NCBI GenBank assembly: GCA_036514635.1
Contig: DATBWU010000365.1
Span: 1-9,788, forward strand
Reading direction: 5' to 3'
Origin: DASSFZ01 sp036514635
Lineage (GTDB): Bacteria > Chloroflexota > Anaerolineae > Fen-1058
Length of the DNA: 9,788 nucleotides
Position 1 is the stretch's first letter; each line of letters starts with the position of its first letter. Positions 1 to 5,397 of this stretch are shown here, piece by piece. Position numbers and translations under genes: made by a program. The notes under the pieces were generated by a model. That model was not told the origin of the DNA. It worked only from the letters and a program-made list of their open reading frames with translations, and did not search any database.

Positions 1-10
1 AATCAAGAAA

Positions 11-28
11 AGCCGGATCAATCCGGCT
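11..28 (-). terminator. Candidate terminator hairpin for the XRE-cupin gene
   Basis: A perfect 8-bp stem AGCCGGAT/ATCCGGCT with a 2-nt loop. Read on the minus strand it is followed by TTTTCTTGATT (positions 10 to 1), a U-rich tail. It lies about 200 bp beyond the stop codon of the minus-strand regulator, so it could end that transcript. A very similar hairpin without a T tract occurs at 1212-1229, so it may instead be a member of a dispersed repeat. Confidence 0.45.
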
Positions 29-40
29 GAAGCGGCAAGC

Positions 41-68
41 AGCCTGCTTCAGCAGGCTTCGCTTTTTT
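41..68 (+). terminator. Rho-independent terminator, plus strand
   Basis: A perfect 8-bp stem AGCCTGCT/AGCAGGCT (41-48 and 51-58) with a 2-nt loop is followed by TCGC and six T (63-68). It would stop transcription entering from the left of the window and so isolate the divergent cluster. Together with the minus-strand hairpin at 11-28 it makes a bidirectional terminator region. Confidence 0.6.
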
Positions 69-70
69 AG

Positions 71-112
71 CCCGGTGATTCACGGGAGCACTGCACCGCA
101 TGTGTCACCGGG
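71..112. repeat. Hairpin enclosing one copy of a 24-bp repeat
   Basis: An 8-bp inverted repeat CCCGGTGA (71-78) and TCACCGGG (105-112) encloses positions 82-105. Those are the exact reverse complement of 5418-5441, a 24-bp perfect match. No coding potential is visible here or in the remaining 113-226, where I see nothing further that I can name. Confidence 0.7.
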
Positions 113-226
113 CGCTGCCCGCGAATTACCGAATGCTCTCAAGGTGTATAAACTCGGCATCAACCCCTGCGTCGATGTCCCGCAACGGGTCAGCCGGGGC
201 GAGGCTATGTCCCTGTGAAAGGCACG

Positions 227-919
227 CTAAGTAGTTCGGTTCAAGACCACCCATAACGCACGCATTGGTTTGGTATTCTTGTTGGTCAGGCGGTGCGGCG
301 TCGTCGAGTCGAAAATGATACTATCGCCCGGGCGCAAGGTATAAAGTTCGAATCCCAGCTCGACGATCAATTCCCCTTCGAAAATCAAGCCGAACTCGCG
401 GCCTTCATGGTGCGACATATTCGCGCCGGACGTCGCGCCGGGGGCGTAGGTAATCTCCAGAAATTCCGCGTCCGGCTCGGCGAGCGCCGTGAGACGTGAC
501 CACGTGACGCCGCCTTTCAGCTCAATCGTTGGCCGGGCATTCGCTTGAACGACCGGTGCCGGGGATTGCGCGGGGGGAGCAAACTCCATCGCGGCATTGT
601 CTGCTGCCCGATTCACTTTCGCCTCACGCAAATCGCTAGCCGTCATTTCACCTGCCGCATTAGAGGCCGAGTCGGGGGCAACGGCATCGCTGCTCCCTCG
701 ATCCGGGAAGAAATAATCGACAGGTACGGAAAGTGCCTCGGCGATGCCATAGATAGAACGCACCGATGGGTAAGCCTTGCCGGTCTCAATCTGGCTGAGC
801 ATACTGGCGCTCATGTCGGCTTTGTTCGCCAACTCACGTAAGCTCATTTGTTGTTGTCGACGCACTGCCCGAAGCTTTTCGCCGATTGTGCGTGCGTGTT
901 GGGGGTCTTTCTCAGGCAT
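227..919 (-). CDS. XRE-family transcriptional regulator with C-terminal cupin domain
   Basis: A 230-residue DNA-binding regulator. Residues about 12-68 form an XRE/Cro-type helix-turn-helix (IGEKLRAVRRQQQMSLRELA, then SASMLSQIETGKAYPSVRSI). A variable Ala/Pro-rich linker covers about 73-135. Residues about 150-226 are a single cupin barrel with the ligand-type segment HHEGREFGLIFEGEL (H170, H171, E175) and a late TPHRLTN (H209). In this architecture the cupin usually binds a small effector while the HTH binds DNA. The start ATG at 919 has GAGG about 8-9 nt upstream on the minus strand. The gene is divergent from the catabolic cluster and shares its control region, so it is the likely local regulator and may control itself. 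The effector is unknown. The family call is firm; the regulatory target is inference. Confidence 0.93.
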   Translation of the reverse strand: MPEKDPQHARTIGEKLRAVRRQQQMSLRELANKADMSASMLSQIETGKAYPSVRSIYGIAEALSVPVDYFFPDRGSSDAVAPDSASNAAGEMTASDLREAKVNRAADNAAMEFAPPAQSPAPVVQANARPTIELKGGVTWSRLTALAEPDAEFLEITYAPGATSGANMSHHEGREFGLIFEGELIVELGFELYTLRPGDSIIFDSTTPHRLTNKNTKPMRALWVVLNRTT

Positions 920-968
920 CGCCCTTACCTCATGAGGCTGGCCGGTTTGCTGTCAGGCGAATGCCCCA

Positions 969-974
969 ATTATA
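969..974 (-). promoter_or_regulatory. Candidate -10 element for the XRE-cupin gene
   Basis: The minus strand reads TATAAT from 974 to 969, about 50 nt before the regulator start codon. A weak -35 candidate (TTGCGC) lies 16 nt upstream of it. The -10 is embedded in a copy of the GTTTAATATAA motif (969-980), which would allow autoregulation. Confidence 0.4.
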
Positions 975-1047
975 TTAAACTGTGTTAAAAGCGCAAGCAC
1001 GTGTTGTTTACTATAACTGAAATCGACCGGGCTTTGTTTAATATAAG
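969..1047. promoter_or_regulatory. Array of three GTTTA(A/C)TATAA operator-like motifs
   Basis: Three copies of an 11-mer that differ at one position: GTTTAATATAA on the minus strand (980 to 970), GTTTACTATAA at 1006-1016 and GTTTAATATAA at 1036-1046. The two plus-strand copies are 30 bp apart, close to three helical turns. One copy covers the minus-strand -10 and one abuts the plus-strand -35. They are good candidates for binding sites of the adjacent XRE regulator; that link is inference. Confidence 0.55.
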
Positions 1048-1076
1048 TTGACAGATCGGCAATTTCTCATTATAAT
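1048..1076 (+). promoter_or_regulatory. Perfect-consensus sigma-70 promoter for the cluster
   Basis: TTGACA at 1048-1053 and TATAAT at 1071-1076 are separated by exactly 17 bp, the ideal housekeeping promoter. Transcription would start near 1083 and run into the plus-strand cluster. A fully consensus promoter normally needs a repressor to be controllable, which fits the surrounding operator-like motifs. Confidence 0.75.
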
Positions 1077-1078
1077 CT

Positions 1079-1095
1079 GTTTAACCAAGTTAAAC
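1079..1095. promoter_or_regulatory. Palindromic operator at the transcription start
   Basis: GTTTAAC-CAA-GTTAAAC is a perfect 7-3-7 palindrome lying over the predicted start point of the promoter at 1048-1076. A repressor bound here would block RNA polymerase. It shares the GTTTAA half with the upstream motifs and is probably recognised by the same protein (inference). Confidence 0.6.
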
Positions 1096-1138
1096 CCCCT
1101 TTTTGAACAACTTAACATCGATAGACGCGCGGAGAGCG

Positions 1139-1153
1139 CCGAGATTATCTCGG
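1139..1153 (+). repeat. Small perfect hairpin in the leader
   Basis: CCGAGAT-T-ATCTCGG, 7-bp arms around a single base. It sits at the left edge of a degenerate copy of the accgcagagacgcagagag-type repeat also seen at 4333-4403. No T tract follows. Confidence 0.5.
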
Positions 1154-1211
1154 TTTCCCTGCGGTCTCAGCGTCTCTGCGGTGGGCTATTGCTCCGGGCT
1201 GAAAAGAGGGA

Positions 1212-1273
1212 AGCCGGGTGAACCCGGCTGATCCGGCAGTCGGCTTCAGCCAACTTTCATGTCATCAGCCGGG
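1212..1273 (+). repeat. Two mutually exclusive hairpins in the leader
   Basis: Hairpin A is AGCCGGGT (1212-1219) with ACCCGGCT (1222-1229). Hairpin B is CCCGGCTGAT (1223-1232) with ATCAGCCGGG (1264-1273), a perfect 10-bp stem enclosing a smaller GGCT/AGCC hairpin (1242-1251). The strand 1223-1229 is used by both, so only one can form. This resembles an attenuator layout, but no T tract or leader peptide is evident, and it may be a repeat remnant. Confidence 0.45.
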
Positions 1274-1459
1274 AAGTTCACCTGTCCCTCGCAGCGTGGC
1301 GGAGAGGGGACTTCTCGGCGACGCCGCGTGAGCAGCTACGGCTTGGGATCGATGGGCAATGGATCGCGGCGCGAATGTCGGGACTGAGTGAGGCCTGAAA
1401 TGTCGGAAGGGCGACGGCATTTGCCTGTTCTTTCTACGCAAACGAGTGGAGACCTGCTG

Positions 1460-1693
1460 ATGCCGGATGTGGATCGCGAAGAATGGCTCCACATGTACGA
1501 GCAGATGTTCAAAATCCGCACGTTCGAGGAACACGTCAACGAGATGTACAAGCTGGTCAAGGGGCCGATGCCCGAGGCCGAGTACACCTTGACTACCCGA
1601 CTACTTGACTACCCGACTAAGTTAGGAGGCAGACATGGCACTCAAAACATTCGGCACAATGGCTGTGGACTGGGAAGAGCGTGTCAATTATGA
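1460..1693 (+). pseudogene. Remnant of 2-oxoacid dehydrogenase E1-alpha subunit gene
   Basis: The first ~38 residues (1460-1573; REEWLHMYEQMFKIRTFEEH, then VNEMYKLVKGPMP) match the conserved N-terminal helix of pyruvate/acetoin-type dehydrogenase E1-alpha subunits. Those usually read like LYRTMLLIRRFEE-x-LYxxGKIPG and continue to about 320-360 residues with a thiamine-diphosphate site. Here the similarity stops abruptly, runs into a 16-bp tandem repeat, and the frame ends at 1693 inside the next gene. The ATG at 1460 has GGAG 8 nt upstream; an in-frame ATG at 1388 is possible but has no E1-like sequence after it. A 2-oxoacid dehydrogenase E2 gene lies 1.5 kb downstream with no E1-beta between, which suggests that the operon's E1 genes were lost. 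It may still be translated as a short peptide. Confidence 0.7.
1588..1619 (+). repeat. 16-bp tandem duplication at the E1-alpha break point
   Basis: CTTGACTACCCGACTA occurs twice head to tail (1588-1603, 1604-1619), just after E1-alpha similarity ends and just before the Shine-Dalgarno AGGAGG (1624-1629) of the M24 gene. It marks the rearrangement junction. Confidence 0.85.
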
Positions 1694-2960
1694 CCGCCTG
1701 CGTCGTGAGCGGCTGGCGCGTATCAAGAAGTTGCTCAAACAGTCGGAGATCGGCGCGTTGCTGTGCTTCGACATGAACAACATCCGCTACATCACCAATA
1801 CCACCATCGGCACCTGGGCCGTCGACAAGTTAGGCCGCTACTGCCTCCTGCCGCAAGACGACGAGCCAATCAACTGGGATTTCGGCGTGGCGGCCAAGCA
1901 CCACCAGATGTATTGCCCGTGGCTCGGCGAAGGCCGCTCCAGGGCAGGCATCTCGACCTTGCGGGGGGCCATGCCGCCCGGCGCTCGCCGCGCCGAGGAT
2001 GTGGCGCGCAAGATTCGGATCGAACTGGAAGAGCGCGGCCTGCACAAAGAACCGGTGGGCGTGGATGTGGTGGAGCCGCCGGTGCTATTTGCGCTTCAAA
2101 AGGAGGGCCTCACCGTCGTCGACGGCCAGCAGTTGATGCAAGAGGCGCGTGTCATCAAGACGCAGGATGAGATCACGTTGCTGACGATGGCCTGCATGAT
2201 GGTCGATTCAGCCTACGAGGCACTGTATCGGTTCATGCGGCCCGGAGTGCGCGAGAACGAGTGTGTGGGACTGGTCAACAACGTGTTGTACAGCCTGGGT
2301 TCGGAGCATGTCGAAGGGGTGAACGCGATTTCCGGCGAGCGCTGCAACCCTCACCCACACATTTTCAGCGACCGTGTCCTGCGTCCCGGCGACCTGGCCT
2401 TCTACGACATCTTGCACAGTTTCAACGGCTATCGCACCTGTTACTACCGAACGTTGGCGGTGGGCAGCGCTTCGCAGGCGCAGGTCGACGCTTACAAACG
2501 CTGCCGCTATTACCTTGATGTTGCCGTCAACGCCATCAAGCCGGGCGTCACCACGGCCGACGTGGTGAAATTGTGGCCCAAGGCCCAGGAGTTTGGCCTG
2601 CCCAACGAGGAACTCGCTTTCGCGCTGCAATATGGTCACGGGGTTGGGCTGGCGATCTGGGAGAAGCCGGTGTTCAGTCGCCTGGTCTCCTTCGACAGCC
2701 CCGAGGTCATCCAAGAAGGGATGGTCTTCGCGCTCGAAACGTACTGGCCCGCCACGGATGGCTGGTCGGCGGCGCGCATTGAGGAGCAACTGGTGGTAAC
2801 GAAAGACGGCTGCGAAGTCATCACACGCTTCCCGGCCGAGGAGTTGATGGTGACCGGCGTCAAGTATTACACCGCTACCGGGCCGCTGCCCGGCACGCGC
2901 GAGGCGCAATCGCACAAGAACATCGATTACACCGGTGTGAGCTATGGCAGTGAACAGTGA
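1635..2960 (+). CDS. M24 (creatinase/Xaa-Pro peptidase-fold) family protein
   Basis: A 441-residue protein, the usual length for two-domain M24 proteins. A creatinase-type N-terminal domain (about 24-170, with LLCFDMNNIRYITNT) is followed by the pita-bread domain (about 178-405). The five expected metal-ligand positions read D258 (FYDILHS), C269 instead of Asp (NGYRTCYYRT), H335 (GHGVGL), E368 (MVFALE) and E383 (ARIEEQ). Four are kept and one Asp is Cys, so a classic two-metal peptidase is doubtful; the same fold also serves creatinase, DMSP lyase DddP and ectoine hydrolase. ATG 1635 has AGGAGG 5 nt upstream. Its last codons and stop come from the start of a palindromic repeat (2948-3041). 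It follows the E1-alpha remnant and precedes an E2 gene. Likely hydrolysis or lyase action on a small molecule; the substrate is unknown. Confidence 0.85.
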   Translation: MALKTFGTMAVDWEERVNYDRLRRERLARIKKLLKQSEIGALLCFDMNNIRYITNTTIGTWAVDKLGRYCLLPQDDEPINWDFGVAAKHHQMYCPWLGEGRSRAGISTLRGAMPPGARRAEDVARKIRIELEERGLHKEPVGVDVVEPPVLFALQKEGLTVVDGQQLMQEARVIKTQDEITLLTMACMMVDSAYEALYRFMRPGVRENECVGLVNNVLYSLGSEHVEGVNAISGERCNPHPHIFSDRVLRPGDLAFYDILHSFNGYRTCYYRTLAVGSASQAQVDAYKRCRYYLDVAVNAIKPGVTTADVVKLWPKAQEFGLPNEELAFALQYGHGVGLAIWEKPVFSRLVSFDSPEVIQEGMVFALETYWPATDGWSAARIEEQLVVTKDGCEVITRFPAEELMVTGVKYYTATGPLPGTREAQSHKNIDYTGVSYGSEQ

Positions 2961-3041
2961 GAAGTAATCAGTGGACAGTAATCAGTGGACAGTAATCAGT
3001 TCGCTGCTCACTGACCACTGACCACTGTCCACTGTTCACTG
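2948..3041. repeat. Palindromic CAGTGGACAG repeat between M24 and E2 genes
   Basis: Outer arms CAGTGAACAGTG (2948-2959) and CACTGTTCACTG (3030-3041) are perfect complements. Inside are 2.7 copies of a 14-bp direct repeat AGTAATCAGTGGAC (2963-3000) and a facing CTGTCCACTG (3025-3034). The left arm provides the last codons and the TGA stop of the M24 gene, and the right arm ends 2 nt before the E2 Shine-Dalgarno (TAAGGAG, 3044-3050). Confidence 0.8.
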
Positions 3042-3054
3042 ACTAAGGAGACTC

Positions 3055-4326
3055 GTGTCAAAAGATGTCGTAATGCCCGCGCTGGGCATGGCGCAGGAAA
3101 CCGGCACGCTGCTTCAGTGGCTCAAGGCCCCTGGCGCGACCGTCGTCAAGGGCGAGCCGCTGATGGAGGTGGAGACCGACAAGGCGACCGTGGAAGTCGA
3201 AGCGCCTGCCAGCGGAATCTTGGCGAACGTGACCGCGCAGCCCGGCGACGTGATTCCGGTCGGGCAAACGATTGCGCTCATCCTCGCCCCGGGCGAAGCC
3301 GTTCCTCAGACCAATCCGGCGCCTGTCTCGGTCACAGCCACGCCCATCGCCATGCGCGTAGCCGCAGAGCACAACGTCGATCTCAGCCAGATCAAGCCGC
3401 GCGGCGATCGCATTCAAAAGGAAGATGTGTTGGCCTACGTTGAGGCGAAGACGAAGCGCGATGGCCGCACGTTGGCCTCGCCCAAAGCGCGGCGACTGGC
3501 GCAGGAGCGCGGACTAAACCTGACCTCCCTGGCGGGCAGCGGGCCGGGTGGCGCTGTGCTCGCCGCCGATGTGCTCGCCGCCGATGTGCTCGCCGCCGAT
3601 CTCCCCTCTCCCGCCGGGAGAGCGGTCGGGGGTGAGGGGGAGACACTGGCTGTAAGCCGCGTGTGGCGTGTCATGGTCGAGCGCGTCTCGCAAGCGTGGA
3701 CGACCGTCCCGCACTTCTACCTGATCCGCGAAGTCAATGCAGCCCGACTGATCGCCTGGCGCGACGATGTGCAAAAGCGCGCCGCCGCCCAGAAAGGCGC
3801 GGGCAAAATCACTTACACCGACCTGCTCGTGAAACTGGCGGCCGCCGCTTTGCGCCAACATCCCCGGCTCAACGCCTCGTGGCAGAACGAGACGATCGTT
3901 CTGAACTCCGACATCAACATCGGCCTGGCCGTCGCCGTGGACGAAGGACTCGTCGTCGTGGTCATCCATCGCGCCGATGGATTGAGCCTGAGTCAGTTGG
4001 CGGATCGGCGCGCGGAACTTGTCGCCAAAGCGCAAGCGGGCAAACTGCCGCTCGACGACATCAGCGGCGGCACGTTCACCATCAGCAACCTGGGCATGTA
4101 TGGGGTGGATGCCTTCAATGCCATCATCAACCCGCCCCAGGCCGCCATCCTGGCCGTCAGTCGCATCGCCGATCGAGTTGTGCCGCTGCACGGCCAGCCC
4201 GCCATCCAACCCATGCTCACGCTTAGCCTGTCGTGCGATCATCGCGTGGTGGACGGCGCGCGCGGAGCGCAATTCCTGCAGACCTTAGCCGATCTGGTCG
4301 AAAACCCTATGATGCTCTTAGACTGA
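3055..4326 (+). CDS. Dihydrolipoamide acyltransferase, E2 of a 2-oxoacid dehydrogenase complex
   Basis: A 423-residue E2 that moves an acyl group from lipoyl-lysine to CoA, normally as the core of a complex with E1 and E3. Residues 1-80 are a lipoyl domain with the lipoylation motif ETDKA (K43). Two peripheral-subunit-binding-like segments follow: a divergent one at about 97-130 (PIAMRVAAEHNVDLSQIKPR) and a typical one at about 141-175 (ASPKARRLAQERG, then GSGPGGAVLAADVL). Residues 168-200 are an odd linker made of three VLAAD repeats and a translated palindromic repeat. The catalytic domain (about 200-423) ends with the active-site HRVVDG motif (H396, D400). The start is GTG 3055 with TAAGGAG 4 nt before it; a short spacing, but the lipoyl fold begins at once. 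No intact E1 or E3 is adjacent. Acetoin-, pyruvate- and branched-chain-type E2s cannot be told apart here. Confidence 0.93.
   Translation: MSKDVVMPALGMAQETGTLLQWLKAPGATVVKGEPLMEVETDKATVEVEAPASGILANVTAQPGDVIPVGQTIALILAPGEAVPQTNPAPVSVTATPIAMRVAAEHNVDLSQIKPRGDRIQKEDVLAYVEAKTKRDGRTLASPKARRLAQERGLNLTSLAGSGPGGAVLAADVLAADVLAADLPSPAGRAVGGEGETLAVSRVWRVMVERVSQAWTTVPHFYLIREVNAARLIAWRDDVQKRAAAQKGAGKITYTDLLVKLAAAALRQHPRLNASWQNETIVLNSDINIGLAVAVDEGLVVVVIHRADGLSLSQLADRRAELVAKAQAGKLPLDDISGGTFTISNLGMYGVDAFNAIINPPQAAILAVSRIADRVVPLHGQPAIQPMLTLSLSCDHRVVDGARGAQFLQTLADLVENPMMLLD
3556..3600 (+). repeat. Three tandem 15-bp units inside the E2 gene
   Basis: GTGCTCGCCGCCGAT occurs three times with no mismatch (3556-3570, 3571-3585, 3586-3600). 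It is in frame and encodes VLAAD three times at E2 residues 168-182, at the end of the second subunit-binding domain. The unit most likely arose by slippage and lengthens a flexible linker. Confidence 0.95.
3601..3640. repeat. Palindromic intergenic-type repeat read through in frame in E2
   Basis: Starts directly after the 15-bp triplication. It contains the perfect stem CTCTCCC (3606-3612) and GGGAGAG (3616-3622), followed by CGGTCGGGGGTGAGGGGG. This C-rich then G-rich layout is typical of repeats I know from between genes in many GC-rich bacteria. Here it encodes E2 linker residues 183-196 (LPSPAGRAVGGEGE). Confidence 0.65.
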
Positions 4327-4332
4327 ACGCTT

Positions 4333-4403
4333 TCACCGCAGAGTCACAGAGAGCACCGAGATAGGTTTATTGGCTCTCCGTGCTCTCTGCGTCTCGGCGG
4401 TGA
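4333..4403. repeat. Large imperfect inverted repeat after the E2 gene
   Basis: Outer stem TCACCGC (4333-4339) and GCGGTGA (4397-4403); inner stem CAGAGAGCAC (4347-4356) and GTGCTCTCTG (4380-4389); about 23 nt in the loop. No T tract follows, so it is a repeat that might stabilise or attenuate the message rather than a standard terminator. A degenerate relative lies at about 1130-1183. Confidence 0.75.
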
Positions 4404-4440
4404 GTCATTCTCCGATGGCGTAAGTCCCGAAAGGATAGAC

Positions 4441-5295
4441 ATGCACTACGTTTCCAAGATTGACGAAGCCGCCGCGCAGACGCCGAAACTCTACGAGAAG
4501 CACAGCGCCGGTTTCCGGCGGGCCACTTACGTGGATCGAGCGATGGGGTCGGTGCACATGGGCGCGGGCATTTGCTATCTGGAGCCTGATGGCGTGATCC
4601 AACCGCACGTCCATTCGTTCGAAGAGAGTTTCTACATTCTGGAAGGGAATGCCGTCGCGCAGATCGGTGAGAAGAGTTATACGCTCGGCCCCGGCCACTT
4701 CGGATTGATCGGCACGGGTGTGAGGCACGCCTGGCGCAACGCGGGCGATCGTCCTGCTCGCTGGCTGGAGATGCAAGCGCCGCAGCCGCGCCCCATCGAC
4801 TATGGGCGCGATACGTTTTTCGTCGATGGCGATGCCCCCGGGCAGGCCGCGCCGCCCGACCCGGCTGTTCCGTTGGTCGGCCACTTCGACGAGTCACAAC
4901 TGCCGCGCCCCGGCGGGCCGTCGCAAATGGAAGGCTTCAACCCGGTCAGCGGTGTAGCCATCAAGATGTTTGTCGATCGCTCTTTCGGCGCGATCCATCA
5001 ATCGCTGTTTCTCATTCAGTACCAGCCCGGCGCAAAAATCGATCTGCACGATCACACCTTTGAGGAATCCTATTTCATCGCCGGTGGGCGCGTGCGCGCG
5101 ACGGCGGATGGAAAAGCCTACGACTTGAGCGCAGGCGATGTGATCTGGACGGGCGTCGGCTGCCTGCACAGCTTCGCGAACGTGAGTGACGAGCCGGTGC
5201 GTTGGATCGAGACGCAAGCGCCGCTGCCGCCGGCCAAGGAAGTCTTCCGCTTCGAAAGAGACTGGGCGCAGTACGCCGCGAACGAACCGGCCTAA
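4441..5295 (+). CDS. Two-domain cupin (bicupin) protein
   Basis: A 284-residue protein built of two cupin barrels. The first (about 35-112) has PHVHSFEESFYILEG with H56, H58 and E62, and H96 in VRHAWRN. The second (about 180-260) has LHDHTFEESYFIAGG with H203, H205 and E209, and H243 in CLHSFAN. Both therefore keep the full three-His-one-Glu metal set, and both could bind a metal such as Mn, Fe or Zn. Length and layout resemble bicupins of catabolic pathways, for example ureidoglycine aminohydrolases and quercetinase-like or gentisate-type dioxygenases, but I see no specific match to any. ATG 4441 has AAAGGA 5 nt upstream. It lies between the E2 and amidohydrolase genes on the same strand, so a role in breaking down the same imported compound is likely. 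No signal peptide, so cytoplasmic. Confidence 0.85.
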   Translation: MHYVSKIDEAAAQTPKLYEKHSAGFRRATYVDRAMGSVHMGAGICYLEPDGVIQPHVHSFEESFYILEGNAVAQIGEKSYTLGPGHFGLIGTGVRHAWRNAGDRPARWLEMQAPQPRPIDYGRDTFFVDGDAPGQAAPPDPAVPLVGHFDESQLPRPGGPSQMEGFNPVSGVAIKMFVDRSFGAIHQSLFLIQYQPGAKIDLHDHTFEESYFIAGGRVRATADGKAYDLSAGDVIWTGVGCLHSFANVSDEPVRWIETQAPLPPAKEVFRFERDWAQYAANEPA

Positions 5296-5306
5296 CACCC
5301 TTCCCT

Positions 5307-5380
5307 GAAATCCTGAGAGTGATGGCTGTTACGCGCCCGAATAGAGAGGCGGTTATCGAGCAACGCTCTTTTCGGATTTC
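5307..5380 (+). promoter_or_regulatory. Candidate structured RNA leader
   Basis: GAAATCC (5307-5313) pairs perfectly with GGATTTC (5374-5380), extended inward by AGAG (5316-5319) with CTCT (5366-5369) and CGCC (5334-5337) with GGCG (5348-5351). The closing stem ends one base before an ideal Shine-Dalgarno (5381-5390), a position typical of translation-controlling RNA elements. It does not fit any riboswitch consensus I know. Confidence 0.35.
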
Positions 5381-5390
5381 AAGGAGGTGA
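5381..5390 (+). promoter_or_regulatory. Full-length Shine-Dalgarno AAGGAGGTGA
   Basis: AAGGAGGTGA is complementary to the whole anti-Shine-Dalgarno end of bacterial 16S rRNA. It lies 7 nt before the ATG at 5398, so it points to the small ORF there and not to the amidohydrolase, which has its own AAAGGAG (5627-5633). Confidence 0.7.
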
Positions 5391-5397
5391 GCAACCG

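Larger units (their letters stand above)
920..1459. other. Divergent control region and long plus-strand leader, no gene
   Basis: This 540-bp gap carries the AT-rich divergent promoter and operator region (about 969-1095), unlike the GC-rich genes on either side. After it comes a leader of about 375 nt full of hairpins: 1139-1153, 1212-1229 and the competing 1223-1273 structure. Part of 1130-1183 matches the repeat type at 4333-4403 (segments like GCGTCTCTGCGGTG). Short reading frames here have no recognisable product. Confidence 0.7.

Noticed and set aside
2208..2915. A 235-codon minus-strand frame opposite the M24 gene
   Set aside because: A shadow of the M24 coding strand with no recognisable motifs or start signals.
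1635..2960. M24 protein as the DMSP lyase DddP
   Set aside because: Same fold and similar length, but the DddP D-x-D and later Asp metal pattern is absent (D-I-L, then Cys), so no support beyond the superfamily.
4441..5295. Bicupin as ureidoglycine aminohydrolase (allantoin pathway)
   Set aside because: Length and two-cupin layout are similar, but I see no specific sequence match, and both domains here keep complete metal sets. No other allantoin gene is nearby.
5306..5380. A TPP riboswitch, suggested by CCTGAGAG
   Set aside because: The conserved TPP core (CTGATC, then GG-TAATGCC and the closing GGGA) is missing, so the short match is not meaningful.
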